DNA of 64,000 bases from an uncultured Eubacterium sp. (lineage in GTDB: Bacteria > Bacillota > Clostridia > Oscillospirales > Acutalibacteraceae). Location of the stretch: assembly GCF_934525195.1 (NCBI RefSeq), contig NZ_CAKSZA010000002.1, positions 62,001-126,000 of the forward strand, in the 5' to 3' direction. A model generated the notes under the pieces. The model was not told the DNA's origin. It did not search any database and worked only from the letters and a program-made list of their open reading frames with translations. Position numbers and translations under genes: made by a program. This document shows, in pieces, positions 24,563-33,226 of the stretch (positions are counted from its first letter, which is position 1; each line of letters starts with the position of its first letter).

Positions 24563-25369
24563 TTATTCTATGGTAATGAGCTTTGGCTCTCTTTTTTCAA
24601 ATATCGTGAAATGTTCAAAGCCGCATTCTTTTAGTATGTCATAGCCTTTGTCAATATTGTTGCACACTTTGTCAAAATAATGTGAATCAGAGCCAACTGT
24701 TACATATTTTCCGCCCATATCGTGAAACTTTTTGATATATGCTTTATTTGGCAATGTGTCGCTCATATCCATTGAAAGACCCGAAACATTTAGTTCAATC
24801 GCCTTGTTATTCGCTATTATTGTGCTGAAAATTTCTTCGATGATGTCATCGAATTTCGACATATCAACATCGATTTTTTCTCTTGCAACAATATATCTAA
24901 GCGGATAAGTCAAATGTGCAAGGCTGTCGATTTTGTTCCATTTTGCCAAATCAAGTAATGCGTTAAAATACTGTTGCAACAGGCTGTAAATGCCATACTG
25001 TTTGTAATTCAAAAAATAGAAATCTTCCATATCTTTTAGATTATGTACAGAGCCGAGCACAAAATCAAAATCGTATTTTGACAAAAATTCTTCCGAAAGT
25101 TCTTTTTCAAACAGAGGCTGACCGAGTTCAACGCCGTTGCATACCTTGATTTGAGGAAATGTTTTTTTTGCTTCAAGAACTTCTGCAAACTGCTTGTCCT
25201 CAAAATCCCAGCAACCGTCTTTTGTTCCGTCAATGTCGCAATGGTCGGTAATCGCTATACCGATACCGCCGTTTTTTATAATTTCTTCGCATAATTGCTT
25301 GCAGGAATGATGTCCGTCAAAAGAGTTGGCAGAATGAGTATGTGTGTCAAAAATGTTCTTGTATTTCAT
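24563..25369 (-). CDS. PHP-domain phosphoesterase, histidinol-phosphatase (HisJ/HisK) type
   Basis: A 268-residue PHP metallophosphoesterase. Metal-site motifs in order: FDTHTHSANSFDGHHS at the N-terminus, ITDHCDIDG near 46, NGVELGQP near 80, GSVHNL near 108 and VGSDSHYFD near 233. This fits the histidinol-phosphate phosphatase family of Firmicutes, but no his genes are nearby, so another phosphate ester is possible. The start at 25369 follows GGGTGATG; the frame extends to an ATG at 25387. It leads the set with Lrp, aminotransferase and ispE. Confidence 0.83.
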   Translation of the reverse strand: MKYKNIFDTHTHSANSFDGHHSCKQLCEEIIKNGGIGIAITDHCDIDGTKDGCWDFEDKQFAEVLEAKKTFPQIKVCNGVELGQPLFEKELSEEFLSKYDFDFVLGSVHNLKDMEDFYFLNYKQYGIYSLLQQYFNALLDLAKWNKIDSLAHLTYPLRYIVAREKIDVDMSKFDDIIEEIFSTIIANNKAIELNVSGLSMDMSDTLPNKAYIKKFHDMGGKYVTVGSDSHYFDKVCNNIDKGYDILKECGFEHFTIFEKREPKLITIE

Positions 25370-25440
25370 AATCATCACCCGGCTCATTATTATATCATAG
25401 TTTTCGGTAAAATAAAATACTTATAAATAAAATTATTTGT

Positions 25441-25469
25441 TTGACAATTATACAAATTAAAACTATAAT
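25441..25469 (+). promoter_or_regulatory. Consensus sigma-A promoter of the beta-helix protein gene
   Basis: A perfect TTGACA (25441-25446), 17-bp spacer and TATAAT (25464-25469). The match to consensus suggests strong or repressor-controlled expression. Confidence 0.88.
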
Positions 25470-25502
25470 ATAGATTAATTGTATTATATAGAGGTAATTA
25501 AA

Positions 25503-27485
25503 ATGAAAATAAAAAAGAAGCTTTTGTCAATCGTAATGAGCTTGGTTGTTTTGATGGCTTCAATTTTGCCTTTTTCGGCTATGACTGTATTTGCAAATGA
25601 TTCAATTCAAATTTTGGATTCTTCTTCAAATTTGGTTGAAAGTGTTTCGGTTGAAACCAACAACATCACTCTGCCGTTGAAGCAGGCTTTGCAATATTGT
25701 GCAACAAATGCAACTCCTCAAAATGTTTTGACAATCAAAATACCTGCCGGTGAATACAAAATAACACAAACAAATACCGCAACAAGCAACACTGTCCTTG
25801 ACCTTACAAACGGTACAGTAATATATAATGACTGCAAGAAGAGAGGTAACATAATCAATTCTCCAAGCGGATATTATGGTTATGACGGTCTTACCAATTT
25901 TACATTGCGTGGCGGTCAACTTACTTACACCGATGAAAACGCTAACGAATCTTGTCTTTCGAGAATTGCCCATGCAAACGGCGTAAGATTTGAAAATGTA
26001 AAGTTCACAGAGGGCTTCATATCTCACTTTGTAGAGGTTGCAGGTTCAACAAATGTTGTTTTTGACGGATGCGTTTTTGACGGCTTTATCGGTGATATCG
26101 ATTCATCAAGCTGCGAGGCTATTCAAATTGACATTCTTGAAGAAGATGAGCACTTTTCAGGTTTCCCGTTCTATGACGGAACGATGAATAACAGCGTAAC
26201 CGTTGAAAATTGTACATTCAACAATCTTGTAAGCGGTGTCGGCACAAAGTCTATGTTCCACGGATATTACCAAAATAATATAACTATTCGAAACAATACT
26301 TTTTCAAATTTGACAGGATGTGCTATTTTCTGTTCTGCATATGTCAACACAGAGATTTACGGCAACACAATTACAAATTGCGGTGAGGGCATTTATTATT
26401 TTATGATGCGCCCCGATTCAAGACTCGGTTCTGTTTGTGAATATGATAAAAACGGTTTTGTAAACAACGATTGCCAAACACGAATTTTCAATAACAACAT
26501 CAGCGTAAATTCTACTGATGATGTTTCTGTTGCTTCGGCTATCTATATTTTCGGAAACAAAGTTACATCGGCAAAAAAGAAAAAATATGATTCTTATGCT
26601 GATGTTGCAAACTATGCGGTAAACAAGATTTCTGTTTTCAACAATATAATTTACACTACTGCTCACGGTATCAGAATGTATGATACTTTAAATTCAAAGA
26701 TTCACAATAACACAATTACAAGTTCAAGAACAAACGGCGGATACGGAATTTATGCAGCAAATGCTTCAAATTCAAATGATATTTATTTAAATACCGTTTC
26801 GCAGTTTTCAAACAGTATTTTGATTGCTTCTTCAAGCGCTAACAACAGAGTTAGAAATAACAATGTAAGCGGTGCGGGAAGCAGCGGAATTGTTGTTAAC
26901 TCGGGATGCAATAATAATACAATCCGTTCAAACACTATTTCAAATTCGGAAAAGAACGGAATTTTAATCGGTAAATGCAGCGGTACAACTATCCAACTTA
27001 ATAACATTGTTTCATCGGGTACAGATGCAATTCATATTAATTCCGGTGCAAGCGTAAATACAATTTCATCGAATATATTTGACGGTCACGGAAAATATGC
27101 TGTTTATTTTGAAAAAGAAGCAGCAGGAAATGTATATTATAACAATTACAAAAATTCTTCTGCAAGATACGGTTACAGCAAGGGTGAAAAGAAAGATGTG
27201 CAGTTTGCAAATTACGGCACTCCTAAACTTAATCCGATAAAGAAAAAAGGCACAACCGTTACTGTGTCTTGGAAAAAAGTCGGCGGTGCTTCTGTATACT
27301 ATATTTACAGAGCAACAAGCAAAAATGGTGCATACAGCTATATAGGCAGCACAAAGAAAACAAGTTTCAAAAACAAAAAACTCAAAAAAGGTAAAAAATA
27401 TTACTACAAGGTATCGGCAGTTAAGGTTGCAAACGGCGTAAAGGCTCGTTCAAATCTTTCTTCATATCGTGGTAAAAAAATATAA
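25503..27485 (+). CDS. Secreted right-handed beta-helix protein with C-terminal fibronectin-III-like domain
   Basis: A 660-residue exported protein. Residues 1-30 are a signal peptide (MKIKKKLLS, a hydrophobic core, then a cleavage region VFAND). About residues 60-570 show repeated Asn/Gly/Val/Ile turns (for example VENCTFNNL, IRNNTFSNL, IYGNTITNC, IHNNTITSS, IRSNTISNS), the pattern of NosD/pectate-lyase-like parallel beta-helices. Residues about 575-660 look like a fibronectin type III domain (VTVSWKKVGGASVYYIYR, KKYYYKVSAV), Lys-rich. It probably binds or cleaves polysaccharide at the cell surface; no catalytic residues can be assigned. ATG 25503 is used since the 25479 start would be at the transcript start. 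Confidence 0.85.
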   Translation: MKIKKKLLSIVMSLVVLMASILPFSAMTVFANDSIQILDSSSNLVESVSVETNNITLPLKQALQYCATNATPQNVLTIKIPAGEYKITQTNTATSNTVLDLTNGTVIYNDCKKRGNIINSPSGYYGYDGLTNFTLRGGQLTYTDENANESCLSRIAHANGVRFENVKFTEGFISHFVEVAGSTNVVFDGCVFDGFIGDIDSSSCEAIQIDILEEDEHFSGFPFYDGTMNNSVTVENCTFNNLVSGVGTKSMFHGYYQNNITIRNNTFSNLTGCAIFCSAYVNTEIYGNTITNCGEGIYYFMMRPDSRLGSVCEYDKNGFVNNDCQTRIFNNNISVNSTDDVSVASAIYIFGNKVTSAKKKKYDSYADVANYAVNKISVFNNIIYTTAHGIRMYDTLNSKIHNNTITSSRTNGGYGIYAANASNSNDIYLNTVSQFSNSILIASSSANNRVRNNNVSGAGSSGIVVNSGCNNNTIRSNTISNSEKNGILIGKCSGTTIQLNNIVSSGTDAIHINSGASVNTISSNIFDGHGKYAVYFEKEAAGNVYYNNYKNSSARYGYSKGEKKDVQFANYGTPKLNPIKKKGTTVTVSWKKVGGASVYYIYRATSKNGAYSYIGSTKKTSFKNKKLKKGKKYYYKVSAVKVANGVKARSNLSSYRGKKI

Positions 27486-27503
27486 TTTTTCGGAGGACAT
27501 ATT

Positions 27504-27773
27504 ATGAGATGTGTTATTACAGTTGTAGGTAAAGATATGGTGGGTATTCTCGCTTCCGTATCGGGTATTTGTAAGGAATGTAATGTAAATGTAACAGAGG
27601 TTTCTCAGTCAATTTTGCAGGATATGTTTTGTATGATGATGATGGCAGACGCTTCAAAGGCCAATGTTGACTTCCCTGTTTTTGCAGAAAAACTTGCAAA
27701 ATACGGCGAAAATAACGGATTGTCTATTCACGCAATGCACGAGGACATCTTTAATTCAATGCACAGAATATAA
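27504..27773 (+). CDS. ACT-domain protein (UPF0237 type)
   Basis: An 89-residue stand-alone ACT domain: VITVVGKDMVGILASVSGIC at the N-terminus is the ligand-binding glycine region, followed by VTEVSQSILQDMFCMMM. The UPF0237 group resembles GcvR but its function is unknown. SD CGGAGG precedes the ATG. It lies 15 bases before the UPF0210 gene, with which it is paired in many Firmicutes, and the two are probably one unit. Confidence 0.92.
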   Translation: MRCVITVVGKDMVGILASVSGICKECNVNVTEVSQSILQDMFCMMMMADASKANVDFPVFAEKLAKYGENNGLSIHAMHEDIFNSMHRI

Positions 27774-27788
27774 TCGGAGGACATCGTT

Positions 27789-29144
27789 TTGATTAATACA
27801 TACGACATACTTGAAACAATTAGAATGATTCAAGACGAGTGTCTTGATATCAGAACCACAACAATGGGTATTTCCCTATTGGATTGCGGTGACAGCGATA
27901 TAGACAAGTCTTGCCAAAAGGTATACGACAAGATTTGCAAAAAAGCAGAAAATCTTGTTAAAACAGGCGAAGACATTGAAAAGGAATACGGTATTCCTAT
28001 TATTAACAAGAGAGTCAGCGTTACTCCTATTTCTATCCTTGCAGGTATCAGCGGCGGCGATCCTGTAAAGTACGCACTTACCCTTGAAAAAGCCGCAAGA
28101 ACAATCGGAGTTAACTTTATAGGCGGATACTCTGCTTTGGTGCAAAAAGGCTTTGCAGCCGGTGACAGAGAACTTATAGAGTCTATTCCGCAGGCGCTTG
28201 CACAAACCGAACATATCTGTTCTTCGGTAAATATCGGTTCGACTAAGGCAGGTATCAATATGGACGCTGTTCGCCTTATGGGTCAAAAGGTTAAAGAAGC
28301 TGCTGAACTTACAAAGGATAACGATTGTATCGGCGCAGGAAAGCTTGTTGTTTTCTGCAATGCTCCTGAGGACAATCCGTTTATGGCAGGTGCTTTTCAC
28401 GGTGTTTCAGAGCCTGATTGTGTTATTAATGTCGGCGTTTCGGGTCCCGGCGTTGTAAGAGCCGCTGTTGCAAAACATCCTGATTATTCAATTAACGAAA
28501 TCGCAGAACTCATCAAGAAAACCGCATTTAAGGTTACAAGAATGGGTCAGCTTGTCGGTACTCTTGCAAGCGAAAGATTGGGCGTTCCTTTCGGAATTGT
28601 TGACCTTTCACTTGCTCCTACCCCGGCTGTCGGCGACTCGGTTGCTTATATTTTGGAAGAAATCGGTCTTGAACAGTGTGGTGCAGCAGGTACAACAGCT
28701 TGCCTTGCTATGCTTAATGATGCTGTTAAAAAAGGCGGAGTTATGGCTTCGTCAAGTGTCGGCGGTCTTTCAGGTGCATTCATTCCTGTTTCGGAAGATG
28801 CCGGAATGATTGCTGCTGCTAAATCAGGTGCTCTCTGCATCGAAAAGCTTGAAGCAATGACAGCAGTTTGCTCCGTTGGTCTTGATATGATTGTTATTCC
28901 GGGTGATACAACTCCTGAAGTCATCAGCGGTATTATTGCCGACGAAGCAGCTATTGGTATGGTGAACGGAAAAACAACAGCTGTAAGAGTTATTCCTGCT
29001 GTTGGCAAAAAAGACGGAGATGTGCTTGAATTTGGCGGACTGCTCGGTTCAGGACCTGTTATGAAAGTTAACACTAAATCACCGGCAAAATTCATTTCCC
29101 GCGGCGGTAAAATTCCTGCTCCGCTTCATTCACTTAAAAACTAA
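27789..29144 (+). CDS. UPF0210 (DUF711, PFL family) protein
   Basis: A 451-residue conserved protein of the DUF711/UPF0210 family, seen in segments such as IRTTTMGISLLDC, ISILAGISGGDP, CIGAGKLVVFCNAPEDNPFM, LAPTPAVGDSVA and IPGDTTPEVISGIIADE. It is distantly related to glycyl-radical-like folds by structure, but no reaction is established. TTG start at 27789 with GGAGG 8 bases upstream. Its constant partner is the ACT protein immediately before it, hinting at amino-acid sensing. Confidence 0.92.
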   Translation: MINTYDILETIRMIQDECLDIRTTTMGISLLDCGDSDIDKSCQKVYDKICKKAENLVKTGEDIEKEYGIPIINKRVSVTPISILAGISGGDPVKYALTLEKAARTIGVNFIGGYSALVQKGFAAGDRELIESIPQALAQTEHICSSVNIGSTKAGINMDAVRLMGQKVKEAAELTKDNDCIGAGKLVVFCNAPEDNPFMAGAFHGVSEPDCVINVGVSGPGVVRAAVAKHPDYSINEIAELIKKTAFKVTRMGQLVGTLASERLGVPFGIVDLSLAPTPAVGDSVAYILEEIGLEQCGAAGTTACLAMLNDAVKKGGVMASSSVGGLSGAFIPVSEDAGMIAAAKSGALCIEKLEAMTAVCSVGLDMIVIPGDTTPEVISGIIADEAAIGMVNGKTTAVRVIPAVGKKDGDVLEFGGLLGSGPVMKVNTKSPAKFISRGGKIPAPLHSLKN

Positions 29145-29157
29145 ATAGTAAAAAATT

Positions 29158-29185
29158 AAGGAGTCGTTTTTTCGACTCCTTTTCT
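29158..29185 (+). terminator. Intrinsic terminator of the ACT-UPF0210 unit
   Basis: AAGGAGTCG (29158-29166), TTTTTT loop, CGACTCCTT (29173-29181), then TTC TTT. Confidence 0.88.
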
Positions 29186-29191
29186 TTATTT

Positions 29192-29223
29192 AAAATAAAA
29201 ATACCGCCGGAATTCGACGGTAT
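29192..29223 (-). terminator. Intrinsic terminator of the minus-strand membrane protein gene
   Basis: On the minus strand ATACCGTCG (29223-29215) pairs with CGGCGGTAT (29209-29201), one G-U pair, followed by TTTTTATTTT. Confidence 0.82.
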
Positions 29224-29242
29224 AATTATGTATTAATTACAA

Positions 29243-29905
29243 TTATGAAAGTAGGGCTGTGCCGTGGAATGTGATTGGTGTATATTCACCGTTCTCAACA
29301 ACATATACAGCTGAAAGATTGATTGCAACTGCGTATGTTTTTCCGCTTGCCATAAATTCATAGCAATCAGCATTGTTAACTGTCACAATGTTTGATGTGT
29401 AGTTAATTGCTGCAGATGAAGGATCACTTGAGTATGAAAGAGTTCTCCAGTTGTCGTGGATAACTTGCTTCAAAAGAGCCTTTGCTTCAGATACACTGTA
29501 GCTCTTTGTTGTGGTAATCTCATGCTCATTTACATATCTGTCATATTCCTGAGATGATGAAGTACCGTTATCTTCTTCTGCTTCATTGCTTTTGATTGGC
29601 GCTACATAGCTAAACCACATAACCAAGAAATAAATAACTAACCAAATTAAAAGAATTAAAATGATAAGCGTAAATATTTTCTTGCCTTTGCTTCCTTGTA
29701 CACCGGCAAATGCCTCTTCCTGTGTAGGAATTGGTGCGGGTGTAAACGGTTTACCCTTTTTGTTAGCTTTCTTTTCAGCCTTTGCATTTTTCTTGTCGAT
29801 ACTTTTAACAAGTTTTGCATATTGGCTAGCCTGCTTTTTTTCGGCTTTGGCGGCTTTCTTTGCTGCCTTTTGCTCTTTTTTTGCGATTTTGGATTCTTTA
29901 CTCAA
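29243..29905 (-). CDS. Single-pass membrane protein with Lys/Ala-rich cytoplasmic tail, function unknown
   Basis: A 220-residue protein starting at TTG (29905), 8 bases after AAGGAGG. Residues about 1-75 are strongly basic and Ala-rich (KKEQKAAKKAAKAEKKQ), possibly a coiled coil or nucleic-acid-facing tail. About 78-102 is one transmembrane segment (TLIILILLIWLVIYFLVMWF). The outer part (about 105-220) is Ser/Thr/Glu-rich and then globular, ending in a short beta-rich region (SGKTYAVAINLSAVYVVENG). I do not recognise a family. It has its own promoter and terminator. Confidence 0.8.
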   Translation of the reverse strand: MSKESKIAKKEQKAAKKAAKAEKKQASQYAKLVKSIDKKNAKAEKKANKKGKPFTPAPIPTQEEAFAGVQGSKGKKIFTLIILILLIWLVIYFLVMWFSYVAPIKSNEAEEDNGTSSSQEYDRYVNEHEITTTKSYSVSEAKALLKQVIHDNWRTLSYSSDPSSAAINYTSNIVTVNNADCYEFMASGKTYAVAINLSAVYVVENGEYTPITFHGTALLS

Positions 29906-29934
29906 AGCAGTCCCCTCCTTATAAGTATGAATGT

Positions 29935-29963
29935 AGTATAACATTATTTATATTAAAATTCAA
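29935..29963 (-). promoter_or_regulatory. Promoter of the Lys/Ala-rich membrane protein gene
   Basis: On the minus strand TTGAAT (29958-29963) and TATACT (29935-29940), 17-bp spacer. Confidence 0.7.
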
Positions 29964-30129
29964 TAACTATTTTTAATTTTATAGCCAAATTTTGTGAATA
30001 AATTGTAAACATTAGTAATAAATTTAACAAATATACACTCTATATTGTAGGTTTGTTAATAGAATATGATTGAATTGTGTAAAAAAATGATATAAAATAA
30101 ATATAGAAATCAATTGAAAGGAAAATAAG

Positions 30130-31188
30130 ATGAATAAATTTATTGAAAGTTTAACAACATTTGTTTCTGATACAGATAAACTGGTTGATTTGGTTATAGG
30201 CGTTGCTGTGTTTTTGATATTGTTTATATTCAGATATAAGATTTCAAACGCACTTATTAATGTTTTTGGAAAGTTATTTTTAAGGAACAACAAAGAAAAG
30301 ACGGATTCTCTTGTCAATTCTCTGCAAAAACCCCTTGCCTATCTCATCGGAACGGTTGGCTTGTACATTGCATTTGCAATTAATTATAATAAGCCCGGCG
30401 TTACAAAAGTATTTAAAATACTGATTATACTAATTATATGTTGGAGTATAATTAATTATTTGTCCAACAACTTGTTCATTCATATACACTTTGGTGAGAA
30501 TGCAGACGATACAATGAACACCACCGCCTTGCGTTTCTTGGCAAATATCTTAAAAATTGTTGTTATTGCATTTGGCATTGTAATGATTATAAGTGAGCTT
30601 GGCTATAATGTAAACGGATTGCTCACAGGTTTGGGTGTTGGAGGCTTGGCTGTTTCTTTGGCTGCACAGGACGCCGTGGGAAATCTTATAAGCGGTTTTA
30701 TAATTATTTTTGACAAACCGTTTAAGGTTGGCGATTTAATCGAATCTGCGACTGTTAAAGGCTTTGTTGAAGAAGTTACAATGAGAAGCACAAAAATTCG
30801 TACTCTTGACGACAGCGTTATAACCGTTCCTAATTCAACTTTGACAAAAGAAGCTGTTACAAATATTTCAATGATGGACAAAAGACGAATTAAGATGACA
30901 TTCGGTCTTGTTTATTCAACTTCAAATGAAACCATTGAAAAGATACGAAACGAGATAAAAACTTATATTGTTCAAAACAAAGATATTCTTCCTGAACCTT
31001 GTCGAATCCATTTCAGAGAATTTGGTGACAGCGCCCTCAATTTTGAGGTTGTTTGTTACACTGAAACATCCGATATGGATGAGTACCTAAAAATCGAAAA
31101 TGAGCTTAATCTCGCCATTAAAAAGATTGTTGAAAACAATGATACGGATTTTGCTTTTCCGACTCAAACTGTATATGTTCAAAAATAA
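30130..31188 (+). CDS. Small-conductance mechanosensitive channel MscS family
   Basis: A 352-residue membrane protein with about four N-terminal transmembrane segments and the MscS pore helix and beta domain: LLTGLGVGGLAVSLAAQDAV (about 158-177), NLISGFIIIFDKPFKVGDLI and VPNSTLTKEAVTNIS. These channels release solutes on hypo-osmotic shock. The N-terminus is longer than in E. coli MscS. The gene is alone on its strand, ended by a terminator shared with the convergent nitroreductase gene. A promoter is weakly indicated near 30070-30096. Confidence 0.92.
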   Translation: MNKFIESLTTFVSDTDKLVDLVIGVAVFLILFIFRYKISNALINVFGKLFLRNNKEKTDSLVNSLQKPLAYLIGTVGLYIAFAINYNKPGVTKVFKILIILIICWSIINYLSNNLFIHIHFGENADDTMNTTALRFLANILKIVVIAFGIVMIISELGYNVNGLLTGLGVGGLAVSLAAQDAVGNLISGFIIIFDKPFKVGDLIESATVKGFVEEVTMRSTKIRTLDDSVITVPNSTLTKEAVTNISMMDKRRIKMTFGLVYSTSNETIEKIRNEIKTYIVQNKDILPEPCRIHFREFGDSALNFEVVCYTETSDMDEYLKIENELNLAIKKIVENNDTDFAFPTQTVYVQK

Positions 31189-31214
31189 AAAGGGGTTAAT
31201 TTCCCTTTTTTATT
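31184..31214. terminator. Bidirectional terminator between mscS and nitroreductase
   Basis: AATAAAAAGGG (31184-31194) and CCCTTTTTTATT (31203-31214) form a stem that includes the stop codons of both convergent genes. Confidence 0.8.
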
Positions 31215-31746
31215 TTATCCACTTGATAATGTCACTTGGCTCTTTGCGTTTTGGCATTTCAGGCTCAATATTAGGATAGCCGACAGCAATCACCGCAACG
31301 ACAGTTTCTTCGTTTGGAATGTTGAGAGCTGACTTGAGCATTTCACCGTCTCTAATGCCCATTACAAGCGTTCCCAAGCCCATTTCTGTTGCCTTTAGCA
31401 AAAGATTTTCATTTGCAAGACCTAAATCGTAATATCCCCATCCGTTGCCACATTCATTTTGTGCTTCGCCATCAGGTTTGAAACCGGAACGATTATGTAC
31501 AAATGTTGTAACAATCAAAGCGGAGTTTTCAGAATTTTTCTGATTAAATTCCGGCAAGCAATTTCTAACCTTTTCGATTGCGTCTTGCTCAACTGCACAA
31601 TAATATCTTGCTGTTTGTGAGTTTTTCCAAGATGGCGCATAAATTGCCGATTTAATAAGTTCTTCGATTTGTTCGGCTGTTACAGATTTTTCAGCGCTGT
31701 ATTTTCTGATGCTTCTTCTTGATTTGATGACTTCGTTAAAATCCAT
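31210..31746 (-). CDS. Nitroreductase-family FMN oxidoreductase
   Basis: A 178-residue protein opening MDFNEVIKSRRSIRKYS, the nitroreductase signature with the FMN-phosphate-binding Arg cluster. It continues with APSWKNSQT and GLGTLVMGIRDGE (about 128-140), the second FMN-binding region. These enzymes reduce nitro compounds, quinones or flavins with NAD(P)H; substrate unknown. ATG 31746 has AAAGGA 9 bases upstream; an ATG at 31755 overlaps that SD. Confidence 0.9.
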   Translation of the reverse strand: MDFNEVIKSRRSIRKYSAEKSVTAEQIEELIKSAIYAPSWKNSQTARYYCAVEQDAIEKVRNCLPEFNQKNSENSALIVTTFVHNRSGFKPDGEAQNECGNGWGYYDLGLANENLLLKATEMGLGTLVMGIRDGEMLKSALNIPNEETVVAVIAVGYPNIEPEMPKRKEPSDIIKWIK

Positions 31747-31764
31747 AATAATCATTCCTTTGCA

Positions 31765-31799
31765 AAAATAAAAACCCGAATCGTAGGACTCGGGTTTTA
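31765..31799 (-). terminator. Terminator of the tRNA operon
   Basis: On the minus strand AAAACCCGA then, after a 10-base loop, TCGGGTTTTTATTTTTG: a 9-bp stem and T run directly after tRNA-Cys. Confidence 0.88.
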
Positions 31800-31873
31800 T
31801 GGAGGCACCACCCAGACTTGAACTGGGGATAAAGGTGTTGCAGACCTCTGCCTTACCTCTTGGCTATGGTGCC
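31800..31873 (-). tRNA. tRNA-Cys (GCA)
   Basis: Minus strand: acceptor GGCACCA with TGGTGCC, discriminator U and encoded CCA; anticodon loop CTGCAAC gives GCA. T arm GTTCAAGTC. Last gene of the tRNA operon; it is the tRNA sensed by the T-box at 6765. Confidence 0.96.
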
Positions 31874-31880
31874 ATAAAAG

Positions 31881-31911
31881 TAATAGAAAACACATTGCGT
31901 GTTTTCTATTA
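31881..31911. repeat. Perfect 13-bp inverted repeat between tRNA-Gly and tRNA-Cys
   Basis: TAATAGAAAACAC (31881-31893) and GTGTTTTCTATTA (31899-31911) around ATTGC. It forms a strong spacer hairpin in the precursor tRNA transcript; a processing site or partial terminator are both possible. Confidence 0.7.
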
Positions 31912-31913
31912 TG

Positions 31914-31989
31914 TGGAGCGGATTACGAGACTCGAACTCGCTACCTTCACCTTGGCAAGGTGACGCTCTACCGGATGAGCTAAATCCGC
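31914..31989 (-). tRNA. tRNA-Gly (GCC)
   Basis: Minus strand: acceptor GCGGATT with AATCCGC, encoded CCA; anticodon loop TTGCCAA gives GCC. D arm AGCTCATCCGGTAGAGC. Confidence 0.96.
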
Positions 31990-31993
31990 AAAT

Positions 31994-32069
<76 letters not shown>

Positions 32070-32076
32070 ATATAAA

Positions 32077-32153
32077 TGGCGACCCGGAACGGGCTCGAAC
32101 CGTCGACCTCCAGCGTGACAGGCTGGCGTTCTAACCAACTGAACTACCGGGCC
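32077..32153 (-). tRNA. tRNA-Asp (GUC)
   Basis: Minus strand: acceptor GGCCCGG with CCGGGTC, discriminator G, encoded CCA; anticodon loop CTGTCAC gives GUC. Confidence 0.96.
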
Positions 32154-32160
32154 ATTTATA

Positions 32161-32182
32161 TTCCAAGGCTTTCGCCTTGGAA
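32161..32182. repeat. Spacer hairpin between tRNA-Val and tRNA-Asp
   Basis: TTCCAAGGC (32161-32169), TTTC loop, GCCTTGGAA (32174-32182): a perfect 9-bp stem with a tight loop, without a T run on the minus strand. Confidence 0.75.
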
Positions 32183-32183
32183 G

Positions 32184-32259
32184 TGGTGGAAACAACAGGG
32201 CTCGAACCTGTGACCCTCTGCTTGTAAGGCAGATGCTCTCCCAGCTGAGCTATGCTTCC
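32184..32259 (-). tRNA. tRNA-Val (UAC)
   Basis: Minus strand: acceptor GGAAGCA with TGTTTCC, discriminator A and encoded CCA; anticodon loop CTTACAA gives UAC. First gene of the tRNA operon. Confidence 0.96.
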
Positions 32260-32283
32260 GAATTGCTACTTGCAACGTGTTAT

Positions 32284-32312
32284 ACTATACAGTATTTTGA
32301 CTAAAATGTCAA
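32284..32312 (-). promoter_or_regulatory. tRNA operon promoter
   Basis: On the minus strand TTGACA (32307-32312) and TATAGT (32284-32289), 17-bp spacer, about 25 bases before tRNA-Val. Confidence 0.85.
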
Positions 32313-32339
32313 CACTTTTTTTCAACTTTTTTTAAATTT

Positions 32340-33224
32340 TTATTTTTTAGTTGAAGCGTCAATAATTTGTCTTATGTCTTGAGGTGTGAATACATACTCC
32401 TTGTTGCAAAAATGGCATTCCACCTTTGTATCTTGGTCATCGTTTGCCATTTCCGTAAGTGCTTCAATACCTGTTGATATAAGAGCATTTTCAACTTTTT
32501 TTCTTGAACAGTTACATCTGTATTCCGCTGTGCTTTCGTCAAGTTTGTCAAGTTCAATACCCTGCATTGCCTTGATTGCAATATCATCAGGAGTCATTCC
32601 CTCGTCAAGCATTGTTGTAACTGACGGAATTTTCGAAACGTTCTTTTCGATAATGTCAATAATTTCATCAGGACATCCCGGAAGAAGCTGAATGATATAT
32701 CCTCCGGCTTTTTTAACAGTTAAATCAGGATTAACCAATACACCAAGAGCGCAAACAGACGGTGTTTGCTCGCTTGTTGCAAAGTAATTTGTAATATCTT
32801 CGGCGATTTCACCGCTGATAATCGGAACTTGACCAACATACGGCTCTTTCATTCCAATATCTTTGATGACACAAAGTTGACCGTTTGTGCCTACTGCACC
32901 CGATACATCAAGTTTTCCGTTTTCTTTAAGCGGAATTTCAACAACAGGGTTCTGTACATAACCTCTTGTATTGCCCTCGTAGTCTGAAACTGCGATTAAA
33001 TCACCGCAAGGACCTGCTCCGTTCATTCTGACGGTGATGCTGTCCTCTTTGTCCTTTAGCATATCGCCCATCATTGATGTTGCCGTTAAAAGTCTGCCAA
33101 GTGCGGCAGTAACAGTTGCAGAGGTTTTGTGAATTTGCTCTGCTTCGTATACAATATCGGTAGAGTCGGTCGCAATTACAAACGCAGAACCGTCTACTGC
33201 AATATATCTAACAATCTTTCCCAT
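32340..33224 (-). CDS. hslO: Redox-regulated chaperone Hsp33
   Basis: A 294-residue Hsp33. The C-terminal redox zinc site is YRCNCSR near residue 235 and CHFCNKEY near 270 (CxC...CxxC), and the N-terminal core contains SSGRLLTATSMMGDM-like RLLTATSMMGDMLK and NGAGPCGDL. Oxidation of the Cys residues releases zinc and activates the holdase. It follows the methyltransferase gene by 2 bases on the minus strand. Confidence 0.97.
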   Translation of the reverse strand: MGKIVRYIAVDGSAFVIATDSTDIVYEAEQIHKTSATVTAALGRLLTATSMMGDMLKDKEDSITVRMNGAGPCGDLIAVSDYEGNTRGYVQNPVVEIPLKENGKLDVSGAVGTNGQLCVIKDIGMKEPYVGQVPIISGEIAEDITNYFATSEQTPSVCALGVLVNPDLTVKKAGGYIIQLLPGCPDEIIDIIEKNVSKIPSVTTMLDEGMTPDDIAIKAMQGIELDKLDESTAEYRCNCSRKKVENALISTGIEALTEMANDDQDTKVECHFCNKEYVFTPQDIRQIIDASTKK

Positions 33225-33226
33225 TA

